Below are positions 48,601 through 60,600 of a stretch of DNA of 64,000 nt, in pieces (the first letter of the stretch is position 1; the number at the start of each line of letters is the position of its first letter). Under the pieces are notes generated by a model. The model worked only from the letters and a program-made list of their open reading frames with translations, was not told the DNA's origin and made no database searches. Origin of the DNA: Crotophaga sulcirostris (taxonomy: Eukaryota > Chordata > Aves > Cuculiformes > Crotophagidae). The stretch lies in the NCBI GenBank assembly GCA_013397455.1, contig VYZB01000220.1, forward strand, positions 951,006-1,015,005. Direction: 5' to 3'. Position numbers and translations under genes: made by a program.

Positions 48601-51600
48601 AAAAAGTTGCTGACAGGAACATGTCTGCAGAGCTTTTCTCCACAATCCCCAAGTGACTAAAATATTAATCTCCCCTCCGGCAGTACAGCTGACGGCGAGC
48701 GGCTTCTCAAGACAGCAAGTGGCATTTTATTAAAAAATAAAGGAAAACAGTTCCCTCCCTGACCTTTCTCTGCTTTAGGAAACAATTCTTCAAATAATAA
48801 TTTTTAAAGTATGGGAAAGTTCCCCTCCTCCTTTGATCAGATCTCTTCATCCTGCTCCCTGCTTCGCTCTGGGGCAGAAGGGACAATCGCAGCGCTCACC
48901 CCACCGGGTGCTGCAGGCAAAGCCTCCCCTCCACAACCCCACGTTGCCCACCATGAGCTGGCCACGTTCAGCAGGAGATGTGGAGGCCACCTGTGCTCCT
49001 GAGGGAGCCCCGGTCCCTGCTGGCAGGGCTGGGCACAGGCAGTTGTCTGCCCCACATCAGGGACTTCTCATTCCCAGCTTTTACCCCTCTCACGGTGCTC
49101 TCAGGGAGCTGCAGGGACAGAGAAGCACAGCCTGCAAGAACTGCAGGAGACAGGTCCAGTATGTGGACTCTTCCAACACCATCTCCAAACCCACAGCTGG
49201 GACAACAGAGCTGGAGATCAGAACAATAGCTGACAATGAGTTCCTGGATCAGCACTGCTGATGAGGAGAGGACCTCATGAAATCACGGAACGGTTTGGGT
49301 TGGAAGGGACCTTAAACACCACTCAGTCCCACCCCTTGCTATGGGCAGGGACACCTCCCACTGGATCAGGGGGCTCACGAGCCCCATCCAACCTGGCCTT
49401 GAACACCTCCAGGGATGGGGCAGCCACCACTGCTCTGGGCAACCTGGGCCAGGGCCTCCCCACCACCTTCTCAGGAAACTCACCTGCTTCAAGTGCCACG
49501 GAGGGTTTGAGTGCAGCTGCTGCCAGCCTGGCCATCATAGGAGAGATTAATCCCTTGCTAGCAGAGATCCTTTCCATTATAGATGCCGTCGGAGCTGGAG
49601 AAGTAGCCGCCGCTGCCTCACCAGATCCTGAAATGGCCTGGGATGAGGAATCTGTAGGAGTGGATGATGTTGGATTGGCGCCAGAAGAACCAGCAGCCAT
49701 CAGATTCGCCGAGCTGGCAGGAAGAGGTGTAGAGACCCGACTGGGGATGATGGGGAAGAAGGATCCAGCTGTTCCAGGAAGTGCTGCTGAGTTGGAGAGT
49801 GCCAGGGCCAAGGGTATATTGCTGGGAAGAGCCTGGGAGAGCAGGCCAGAGATCTTGGTGGCTGGTGTCATGCTGTTGGCAGACTTGCTGGCCTGTGAGG
49901 AAGCGAGCTCAGCAGCAGAGGAGGGTGCAGCTGGGACTATGAGAGAGACGGAAGACTGTTGACTGGTGGGGGAGGCACTCAGGCTGGAGTTCTTCGAGCT
50001 CATAGCGGAGAAGTCAATAAGGTCATCGTTACTGGACTCCTCTTGCTCATTATCCTTGGACCCCAGAAGAGAGGCGGGCAGGCCCAGCACTCCTGAGCTC
50101 CGGATGTGCCGGCGCTCGTGTTTGCGTTTATGGGAGGTCATCTGGCTGGTGGAGGTGAAGGTGAAGCCACAGCCTGCCCTAATGCAGTGGAAGTGGTTGG
50201 TGGCCTTGCTGTAGACACAGCCCTCGTACTTGCATTCCTCATACTTGTAGAACTTCTTGAAGCCGTCCTTGGCATAGGCATCATCTTTGATGTGGTAGCT
50301 CTTGTGCTTCTCAATGTCACACTTGTTCTTGAAGGTGAATGTACAGCCAGGTCGCCTGCAAGGGCATCGAGGAGGAGAGGGTGGTTGGCTGGGTGGGCGA
50401 GGAGCACAACGCAACTGCTGTCACCTGCCTCCCTCTGGAATAAGGATGGGGCCAGTATGGGACAACAGCCCTGGCTACAAAGGAGCTGAGGAGCTATAAC
50501 CTGGTTAACCTGTGACACCATGGCAAGCAGAAGTGCTGCCATGTGAGAGCTGGGAAGCTCACTCCACTGAGGAACAGCCACAGGAACACGGGGACACAGG
50601 CACCCACCACCAAAAGCTCCAACCAAAACAGCAGCTAAAGGGTTCTGAGGTACAAACTGTGCTTTCCTGCTCTTCCCAAGAACACAAGGATTCAACAGAG
50701 AGGCATTTGTGTACAGAAGACAGAGCCTGGCCTGAAAGGGATGAGCTGGCTGTCTGCTGGTTGGAGAACTCTAGCATGGAATTGCCAGCAGCAGCACGTT
50801 AATGGCCTACTTCAGCTGAACTCTGAAGAGCACTGTGATCTCTTCCCCAAATGATTCTAGGATGTATTTTCTGGGGGGAACACTGTCCTCAGATCACCTC
50901 AGAGAGGCCACTTCTGCCTTCAGAGTGGTCGTTGGCAAGATCCTGGAAATCATCTGCCCTGGAGCATGAGTTCTCTCAAAAGCAGCACTGAGAGTCACAG
51001 CAGGGAAAATCAAGTTCCCGTGTGTACTTCTCAACTTATGACTTGGCAGAAGGAGGCAAACAGACCACACAACTCCGGGGCTGGATTCCTCCCTTTCCCT
51101 GCTGTCTCACCTGCAGTGGAAGTGGGTGGTTTTCTGCCCGTAGAACTGGCATTCCACAGTGCCGCAGTCCTCCGTGGCGCGGAACCGCTGAAACCCGTCG
51201 TTGATGAGCTGCGTGTTCTTCTTGTGGAAGTTCTCATGGGTCATCACGTCGGAGGTGCTTGTGTAGACCTTGTTACAGCCCACCTACCCCAGGCCAAAAC
51301 AGGGAGTCATCAGCACAGCGTTTTAACAGCCTGCCATTATTGACGGCAATAATAAACATACGAGCAGCACACATACATTTAATAGTTCCATTTGTGCACT
51401 TCTACAAGGAGCATTAAGGCATCACTTTAATTCCCAATCTAAGGGCTGATGGAGCAGTGGTGAAGAAAACACAGCTCTGGGCATGGAACAGCATGGAAAG
51501 GGGAGAATGCACAGGGATAAAAGCCCAGGTACAGAACCCTGCCTGCTCAGGGAGACAGTAAACAGGGTTCCTGCTCTTCAGGAGAAAAAAAATGCTGACA

Positions 51601-54600
51601 GATATCATCATTTTTTGTTTTCTTGGAGTGACATGGAACAAAGTAGGACTTTCACCTACTTGGGGAATAAAAAACTGAGTGGGAATGAGTTATCTACCTC
51701 TTTGGTCCTTCTAGGAGCTACGGCAGGGTGGTGCAACACAAGGGCAATCTTTTGAGCTTGTAACATAGGGGTTTCATTCCAGCCAAACATCAGCCCCACG
51801 TTCAGCTGATCTTAGCAAATCAGTGGCTTTTATTCCCAGTCACTCTTCAAGGCTACCACTTCAATAATTTTAAACTCCTGCAGCAAATGGGGATAGTGTG
51901 ACGAGGAGGGAATGCTGAAAACCTGCCTTCCTCTGGGCAAAGCGGGCAACTTTGCCATATTGAGTAAAAAAACACTGGAATCTGAAAACGTCCTCAGCCC
52001 TGCTGAGGGAGGATTTTTTTTTTCTTTTCTTCTCTAGCACAACTTGTGCCAATGCCTGCACCATCTCAGAAGTGAAGAGAACGAAAACACCACCTCTCAG
52101 TTCAGCCCAGGTTGATTCAAACAGGCAATAACAAAACCCATGACAAATACCCAGAAAAGAAAAAAAAAAAAGCATCTCCAGCTATTTCCAATATAAAAGA
52201 GCCTGCCTCTCCCTGCACTGACACCTTGAAAAAAGACAGACCCTGCACAGCATTAAAAAAAAGAATTAAACAAAAACCTCCTTAGGAATAATTTGCAATG
52301 CAGCTCTTGGTGCTAAAGCCTAAAAAAATGTCAGTTTATATAAACAACTAACTGAATTTTATCCACACCAATTATGGACATAAAGAAAAAAACCCCATGA
52401 GATGGATGGCACCAATTCTGCCATTTAAGCAGTATTTTCTTTAATTGGGAGTTTATATTCAGACACCTTTCCTGTAAGGCACTGCTTACATGGGCATTAT
52501 CTTACTGGAAGCCAGTGGGCACAGGATGGAATTAGCCATATATAGTTGTGTAACCAGGGTCTAGATCCGAACGCGAGTGACTTAAAGCTCTGAAACACTC
52601 CTTGTACTCTAAAAAATATTAAACAAATCCCATTCTGGTCAGTTGAAGAACCTGAACAATCAGTATTATGGACACGTAACAGAAAACGTCCTCGAGGGAA
52701 AGTCACATGAAGTTCCCAATTTATCAAAAGCTGTGAGCACACGCGCAACCCAGCCCCGGTTCAGGACAGGACTGGAGTGCACGCCTAACACTGAAGTATG
52801 TGCTCAAGCCCCACTGGCTTCAGAGCACTTACCTGGCTCCAAGTTAAACATACGCTGAAGCCTAACCCAGCACAGCATGAAGCATGTGATTATGGCCTTG
52901 TGACTGTCACTGGGGTCTTAAACTGCTGGGACAGGGCAGGGAGCGAGACCTGACTTTTCAGAACAGAAAAGCTTTTGTCAAGGGTTGCCCGATGATTCTG
53001 TGTGTAAATACAGCCCGTTCTCGTGGCAATGGTTTAGGCCACAATGCTAATGGAACAAGTCCATGTCAAACCCTTCAATCTGAAGAACTATTAGGGTGAG
53101 ACCCAAACAATCTGTGTAAAAACAGTAACAGCATTACAGTTACATCTGTGCAGCAACTCCAACACTGGTTATGCTGCTGTTGACACCTGGCTGGCTCTTC
53201 AAACAAAGCTCCTGCCCATGCCACGAACAGGTAAACTCCAGCACCACTGGTGAAGGAGATGGAGAACCAGGGGTGTTAAGACTAGACAGGTGACATTAAC
53301 CTGTAAATACTTTAGAAATGGATCATGGAGGAAATTAAACCAGTGTTGTAAGGGCAGGTGTGTCAGAGGCAAGTCTGATTTCAAGGGAGGGACAGATCAG
53401 ATTTGGGTGGAGGCAGCACAGTGGCATCGCAGAGAAGTCCCAGAATCTCAGGGAACGGGGCTTGTTTGAACAAGCAAAGTCCAAGGCTGTGAACAACCCT
53501 TAAGACCAGCTTTGCCTCAAGCACAAGGCAGCTAAAACCAAAGAACGGTGCTGCCCTTCACCCTTCCCAGCACTTGGCAGGAAAAGCGCCGTGCGGACAG
53601 GGCACAGACCCTCCACAGAGGTGCAAGGGACACTCTGAATGGCGAAGATGGAGGTGTTGAGCTGCCTGAAGTCAAGAACCCTTTCCGTCTACCCCACAAA
53701 GGATACTGCTCAAACAACCTCAGTAGCCTCGTGCGCTGCCCTGCGCTCCCCAGCCCGGCTGTTACCTGCATGCAGTGGTAGTGTGTGCTTTTCCCGTTCA
53801 GGTGGCAGCCGTGATAGTACACGCTACAGTCATCCAAGGGGCTGAAGCGCATGAAGCCGTGCTGGAGGGAATTATCACGTTTCTTGTGCATGTTGTAATG
53901 CCGAATCACATCCTGTTTACTAGTGAATCTCTGGAGAGATACAGAGACAGAGAGTGAGACACACCTGATGGCAGGTGGGTGAGTAATCCTGGGCGCTGAG
54001 TTTTGTTGTTGTTAATAAATTTGTGGTACCAGGACTGTAAAGCTCAGCAGTGATCACCCCAGGAGAGTCAGATTAAAGAGGAACTGTGTGCATAGATCTT
54101 CTTAGTAAAGGAAAAAGTATATACCCATGAAGAGTTGTAAAGTAAAATGACCCTAGGGTGATGTCCAGAATATGCTCCCTGCAGCTTTAAGACTGCAATT
54201 CTTCTAACGTAATTTTAGCTGCTGCTATCTCAAGAACTGCTATAGTTAGAAAGCAAACCAGTGAACTAAGCAGCCTACAAGAGAGCAATCCAAATCACTC
54301 ACTGTAGTGGTTAGCAAGACTGGCTGCCACATTCATGTCAGACTAGAAACTGGGAAAAACACTCTGCTCTTTCATAGTATCTTCCCACTGCAAGTCTTCC
54401 ACCTCCCCTCCAAGGTAGGCTGGCTTTATTAGGAAAGCAGGGACACGGGTCTTCCTCCAGTCACAGAAGATGATGGTGGTAGACCTTCGAGCTAAATCTG
54501 TATGACTAGAATATCCTTTTCATCCTCTACCTGCTTGAAGCAATGAAGGGGTACCCCACTGTCAGAGCAGGCTAAGTGCCTTCAAAATGAAGCTTTTCAT

Positions 54601-57600
54601 TTCTATTTCCCACAGACATCAATATTTAACAGTGAAGGTGGGAAAGTAAATCTGATTTTTTTTAAAAAGAAATCAATATCCATTTATTTTGAGGAGTAAT
54701 TGAAAAGGTCTGTATTCTAATGTTTAACAACTTTTCTAGTCTCCCTCATAGGAAACAAATGATTATCACTTCCACTCTCTCCTCCTATAATATCAATCCT
54801 GATCAATCTCGTTGGTATTGGCATGGGAATATATCGATATAGATTTCAACAGGAATCCCTTGGAGGCTGGAGGCACGATTTCCCCGGGCGTACATACAGG
54901 ATTGCTATTGCCAATCATTGTTAATTTGTGCCCACTTATTACAGAGCATTACTTATTCTAAAATATATCTCAGCCATAAAATAATTTGCATTTTAAAAAG
55001 CAGCCTAAATCCTTATTCCCTGCGAGACCAGACAGCTCCTTTGCAAGCAGCTTCCAGACTCCTTAGGAAATAATCATCAGGCCAATCATAATATAATAGG
55101 TTTTTCTGTCTTTCCATCCTTTGCGTTTCTCTCTTTCTGGTGCAGAGCTATCCATGTCACAGTTGGGACAGACTCATCTCGATTACCAGACGTGGGGCTG
55201 GCAGGACCACCACGTGCAGCCCTGAGAAAAACCCTGCTTTGATCAATAGAAACCCACAGCCGCGCTCGGCAGATCCAGATCAACTTCCTACGCTGTGGTC
55301 AGGCTCATTCCTTTGAGACCCAGAGGTCTCCTGAGGTGGAGCTGAAGCTGTCTGATGCACAGTGGAGGCAAGCTCTGGGATTCCCACTGCCACGCACGCA
55401 GCCTGACCACAGAAATGGCAGTGTCAAACTCCCAGACCTGGGAAGAGGGTAAACAAACCCCGCACGTGACTCGGCTGCCTTGACGTCGCTACCCTGGCAG
55501 TTCTCCCAGTAATTACAGCATCGCACACGCTCCTGCCCCCACGCTTTCCCCACAAATCCCAGGCTGCTGCTGGTCTTGTTGGGTGTTTTGTTGCAGATAC
55601 CGCTGCGACAGTGTCACTCGGGCAGCAGGAGGGAGAGAGACCGACCAACAAGTCAGCAGTCCCTGGTTGCAGGTGCAATTTGTAACACAGCAGAATTTAT
55701 TCTCTTGGTTTCACTGATGTAAATTTGGAGTAATTGCCACTGACTTGAGCTGATCTGTATTTTGCAGTCTGGATTTGGTTAAATGGTGTTAGATTGGGTT
55801 AAATGGGAACAAAGTAGGGTTCTAGTAAGTTCAAAGTATATCAGGCCCTCTTTCAGAGTGGAAAAGTGAAGAGGCACGTGTGTGCACAGGGAGGACACTC
55901 ATCTCCTGGGGTTGTGCCCGTTACGTTCACTTAGCTGTGCTGACAAGGTTTCACCATTCCTCACCTGGTAGTTGCACTCTGGGTCCAGGCAGTGGTAATG
56001 CTCTCGGTACTGGTATGCACAGTGTATGTGCCCACAGTGCTGGCTGCCAGAGAACCTGCAGACATCAGAGGAGGACAGAGGAAAGAAAGGGAGAGACAAT
56101 GAAACGCTGGCCTGACAGTAGGGCCTACAAGCAAGATATAAATTAAGTCCCATTCCTGCTTTCATCCCACATGTTTATGGTATTTACCCCTATTTCCATT
56201 ATTCCCTCCAAGGATTGGAGACCCTCCCGCCTTCCTTTTCTTATTTGTCATTGTTTAAATATGCTGCTTGAGCAGCATCATTCAGGTCTTGTACATCCCT
56301 AATCTATCCTTCCCTTTGGAATTCATCTCCATTATCTAAGTTGCTTACTTGGCAAAGAGTAAGAATGGACAACTCCTTGAATTAAATATCATACAATTCT
56401 AAAATTCTCACATGTGAGTTCAGGTATCACAGCAGTGAGTTTCCAAACTCTCCCATGCCAGGAGACAAATAAATGTTGCTCAACTATGGACTGGAAATTC
56501 TAGGTATGCTTCCATCTAGTAGGACCTTAGAAAAGCTCAGGCATTCGTTTGTATGATTTATGTCTCAAGACTGTTTTTATCACAGTCTGAAGTCCCACTG
56601 CCGAGAAGACTGCAAGCCAGTGGATTAGATGGTGACCCACACAGGCAGAGGATGATCACAACAAGATTACACAGGAACTTTCAATAACATGGACAGATCA
56701 ATGGACAGAGAGGTGAGATGGATCAACAGGAGTAGAACGAAGCGTTACAGGCAGACCACCTCAACCCTGTGTGCACATCTTCTCCCATGCCCTGATAACC
56801 ATTATTTTCCACATGGATACAGTACTTGCTCACAAGAAAAAACAGCGTAATGCAAAAGAATTGGGTTTTCAGCCCTCCTGTGAGTGGAATTAAAAGTAGG
56901 ACTCGAGAAGCAAAAGCCAACAACCTGCACCTAATTCCTGCAGGTCACCACCGAGCATCCCACACAGCAGATCTGGAAACTCCTGACATACAGGGTGGGA
57001 AAAAAAACCCAGAAAGGCAGAAATGCCACATCAAATCTACATTCAGAGAGTGCACAGGATGTATTGACTGACAGGCACATCAGTAATTGGCAAGAGGGGA
57101 CAATCCAGTAAGGGGCCAATCAGCGCAAGGAGCTCTCCGGGGTGTGTTCTGGAGGACCCTGGAAGAGCTGAAGAGCTTGAAAGGGAAAAGCAGTGGAGAG
57201 AAGGGGACTCAGAGGGGAAACATTCAAAGATAAAGTACCATCTGCTCAAAGGTTCCTCAAAGGTTCCTCCCGTCACTGAGCACTAAACACAGCAGGAGTG
57301 CGCGTGATAAAGGGCAGGAGAAAGAAACATGGAAGGGCAATGGGAAAAAGGGAAAATGAGCAGAGTGAGGGTGTCCTGGGGCAAATGAGGAGCAGGGCAG
57401 GAGCAGGGAAGATTATGGATCGTTGTAAAGTGAGGCAACACTAAGCTGCAGGATAGACAAAGTCAGGGTGAAAGGCAGCACTAAATACGGCGTTTCTGAA
57501 GCACAGAAAGGAAGAGGAGGTCAACTGTGGAGACAGCAGGGCCTCCAGGAGATGGGAAGGGGACTTAATTGACAGAAAAGATAGACATTGCTAAAAAATT

Positions 57601-60600
57601 AAATGACTTCTTTGCCTCAGCATTCACAAAGGGAGACAGGGACAGATGCCAGGAGCAGACATGCCTTTCCCTGGGGAAGGAGAAGAAATACTGCAGGAAA
57701 TCAGGATCACGTCAGAACAGGTGATTGAGAAACTGGAACGAACCTCAGCAGCAAAGAAACAAACCACAAGGCAAACAGCAAGGCTGGCTGCACAAACAAA
57801 GGTGTGGAACTGAGGAAGCAATTCCTGCTCAGTGCCTGGGCGACCGTGAGGCCGGTGCAGGGCATGGGCAGTGGCCAGAGTCACCAGGGCACTACCCAGG
57901 GACACGTGGCCCAGCAGCAGTGCAGACTAACTGGTCCTGCTGGGCCAGGGCTTTGTGTCAGCAGCACCACCAGGAGCTTTAAAAGAAATAAACGGCTCTG
58001 TGGAAAGTTTCCTCCCTGTTCCTGCACCTGGTGGTGCAACTATTAAAGGGGGCTACACAGGAAAGCTGGGGAGGGGCTTTTGATCTGGGAGCACAGGGAT
58101 AGGACAAGGGGAAATGGTTTGATGATGAAAGAGGGGAGATTGAGATGAGATCTTAGGAAGAAATGTTTTGCCTTGAGGGTGGGGAGGCCCTGGCCCAGGT
58201 TGCCCAGAGCAGTGGTGGCTGCCCCATCCCTGGAGGTGTTGAAAGCCAGGTTGGATGGGGCTTGGAGCCCCCTGATCCAGTGGGAGGTGTCCCTGCCCAT
58301 GGCAGGGGGGTGGAACTGGATGGGTTTTGAGTTCCCTTCCAACCCAAACCATTTCATCATTCTATTCTGCTGATGAACTGGGGGAGAGAGAGAGCAAAGG
58401 GCTCTGCAGGGTTGGAGAACTGTGGAGTGCAGGTCAGGCAGAGAGGAAAGGACAATGAAGACCTTGCTGACAGACACCTTTGAGGGAAAGCAGTCTGAAA
58501 TATTATCAAAAGTGAGGACACAAAACGCCCAGAGATGCCAACTGCAGCGAAAGAAGGGCCAGACAACGAAGAGGTGTGACTGTATGGGATGTGTTACTCG
58601 AAGCCTCCTGGCAGGAGTAACTCAGCCTTAAAAGCAGCAGCTGACCAAGCACTTCAAACTCCCACCCTGCCTTCCACGTGCCACGCAAGGTGTGTGGTGG
58701 CTGCAGCACAGGAAGGGAGAGGCAAGTGTTGTACCCAGCCGTGTGCTCGGGGAAGGAGGGAAGCGGCGCACGCAGCACGAAGGGGAAATTCTGCTCCTTC
58801 AGTCTGCAAGGTTAGGCTCCTAAAGGGTTATATTTATCCTCTGTTTCTTCTGACACTTGAAACAGTTCAAAGCTATTAATTTTTAAAGCACAGCATCTGT
58901 TTAGCTTTTTCATAACAGGAAAGCTTACACACCACACACTCACTTAGGTGCACACACACGCACGCTGACGTGCACTCACTCGCAGGTACACCAACACCCC
59001 TCGGGATTCACATCAGTGCACCCGCAATTTCCATGCACACCATCACACACACCTGAAACAAGCAAACCCACAGCCCATTTAATCACGCTGATATGCAAAT
59101 CCAAACTCCTAAAGTGTCCATACAGGCACATAGATTCATTTGCACAACAACCACCTCCTCCCCTTTCTCTTACTTCCATCAGTTCACCTTTTTTTTTTTT
59201 TTTTTGGCCAGAAAGAACTAGTCTTGATCTGGCAAGAGTTAGAAAGAAAAACCAAGATAAATAAATAACAATAAAAATAATAAATAAAGAAGTCAGCATG
59301 CTTAGAGAGTGTTTACAGACTCATTACCCTGTAACGACGATGATGTGAAAGAAGGAAGAAAAAAAACCCACCCCAATTACAAGGGGGGAGGAAACCCACA
59401 CAGAAATAAATATTTAAGCAAGTGCTGCCAGAAGCACCATCTGCTGAGGCACTAATAATAATAATAATAATAATTTTTTTCTGTGGTCTTATTTTTTTTT
59501 TTTTAATTATAAATATACAGGGAGGGGGGGGGTGGGGGGAACAACCCAACCCGAACTAGCTAAGTAAGAGGTTTTGTTTTGTTGTGTGAGAGAATGGATT
59601 ATCCCTGGGCAGCTTTTGGCAGTGGCTTTGGCAAACTCATTAAGCTAATTATGCAGTACAGACATAGAGTGTCATGCCTCCCCCCCCTCTCTATTTTAAG
59701 GCTTTAAACTGTTTTTAAAATTGTGTGTAAATTGAAGGGAAGTGGCTGTGCTGCCAACGGGCGGCTTGCGGAGCTCTTCAAGCAGGATGTGGTGTCCCTG
59801 AGCTATCGCGCAAGCCTCCCTCCGTTACCTGCCTGACCCAGGGGAAGGGGCTTGCACAGCGCAGCGAGGAGTGGATGTGGGTGAAGTGTTGATACAGGGG
59901 AACTGGGGACAGAGAGGGTGGCATCTCCTCTCTCACTGCAGTGCTGTGACTCCTGCAATCTCAGCAATAACAGGGTGCTGCTTCAGCCCCTGCTCTTGTT
60001 CCCATCCTCTCCCAGAGCCCCAGCGGCACCGCTGCCAGATAATCTGCGTGTGGGGGTGCAACTGCCCTCCCTTCCCATGGGCTCTTCTGCCCCCTCCTTC
60101 TGCACATCAGGGACTGGGGCAAAAGGGAGGAAAGGAAATCACCTCTCCTTCCACTCTCCACAGAGAGCACTATTCCCACCCTGTTCCATGCTGATGCTCC
60201 AAGATCTTCCCTCGCACCTTCCCAGCAGCTGCCCACAGGGAGACTGCAGGCTCTGGCAAGGTGGGAAAGCACAGTGCACATTTCCCTCCCCTCTGGTTAA
60301 TAAGAGCTGGTGGGAACAAACCCTGCAGTTCTATCTCTGGAAAGAAGTGTTTGCTTGGTTCCCTGCCTGGTGTCTTTCTAGATACAAGGGGCTTTTGTGG
60401 CGAGCTTTCTCACAGGACAGATGGAGGATTCCACAGGCCAGGGGCAAAAGCTGATGGAACCTTCACCCCATGAGCTATAAACCAGGCAGGTGTTAAGCAA
60501 TAATCCCCTCTGTGTCTCTGGCTCTCGTGGCATTACTCACTCTCTCTCACCACAACAGCCTTGGGCTCCTTCTCAGCATCGCCCATTCCTGACCCGAGCC

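Larger units (their letters stand above)
47841..49483 (-). other. CASZ1: CASZ1 intron with CpG-rich patch and CR1 fragment
   Basis: About 1.6 kb. From low to high coordinates it holds an AT-rich block (48060..48100), a CpG-rich patch (48240..48440), a purine tract (48479..48606) and a CR1 3' end (49271..49478) that touches the upstream splice donor. Confidence 0.85.

Noticed and set aside
49261..49962. 233-codon plus-strand frame
   Set aside because: It runs through antisense CR1 and antisense CASZ1 exon sequence. No independent evidence for coding.
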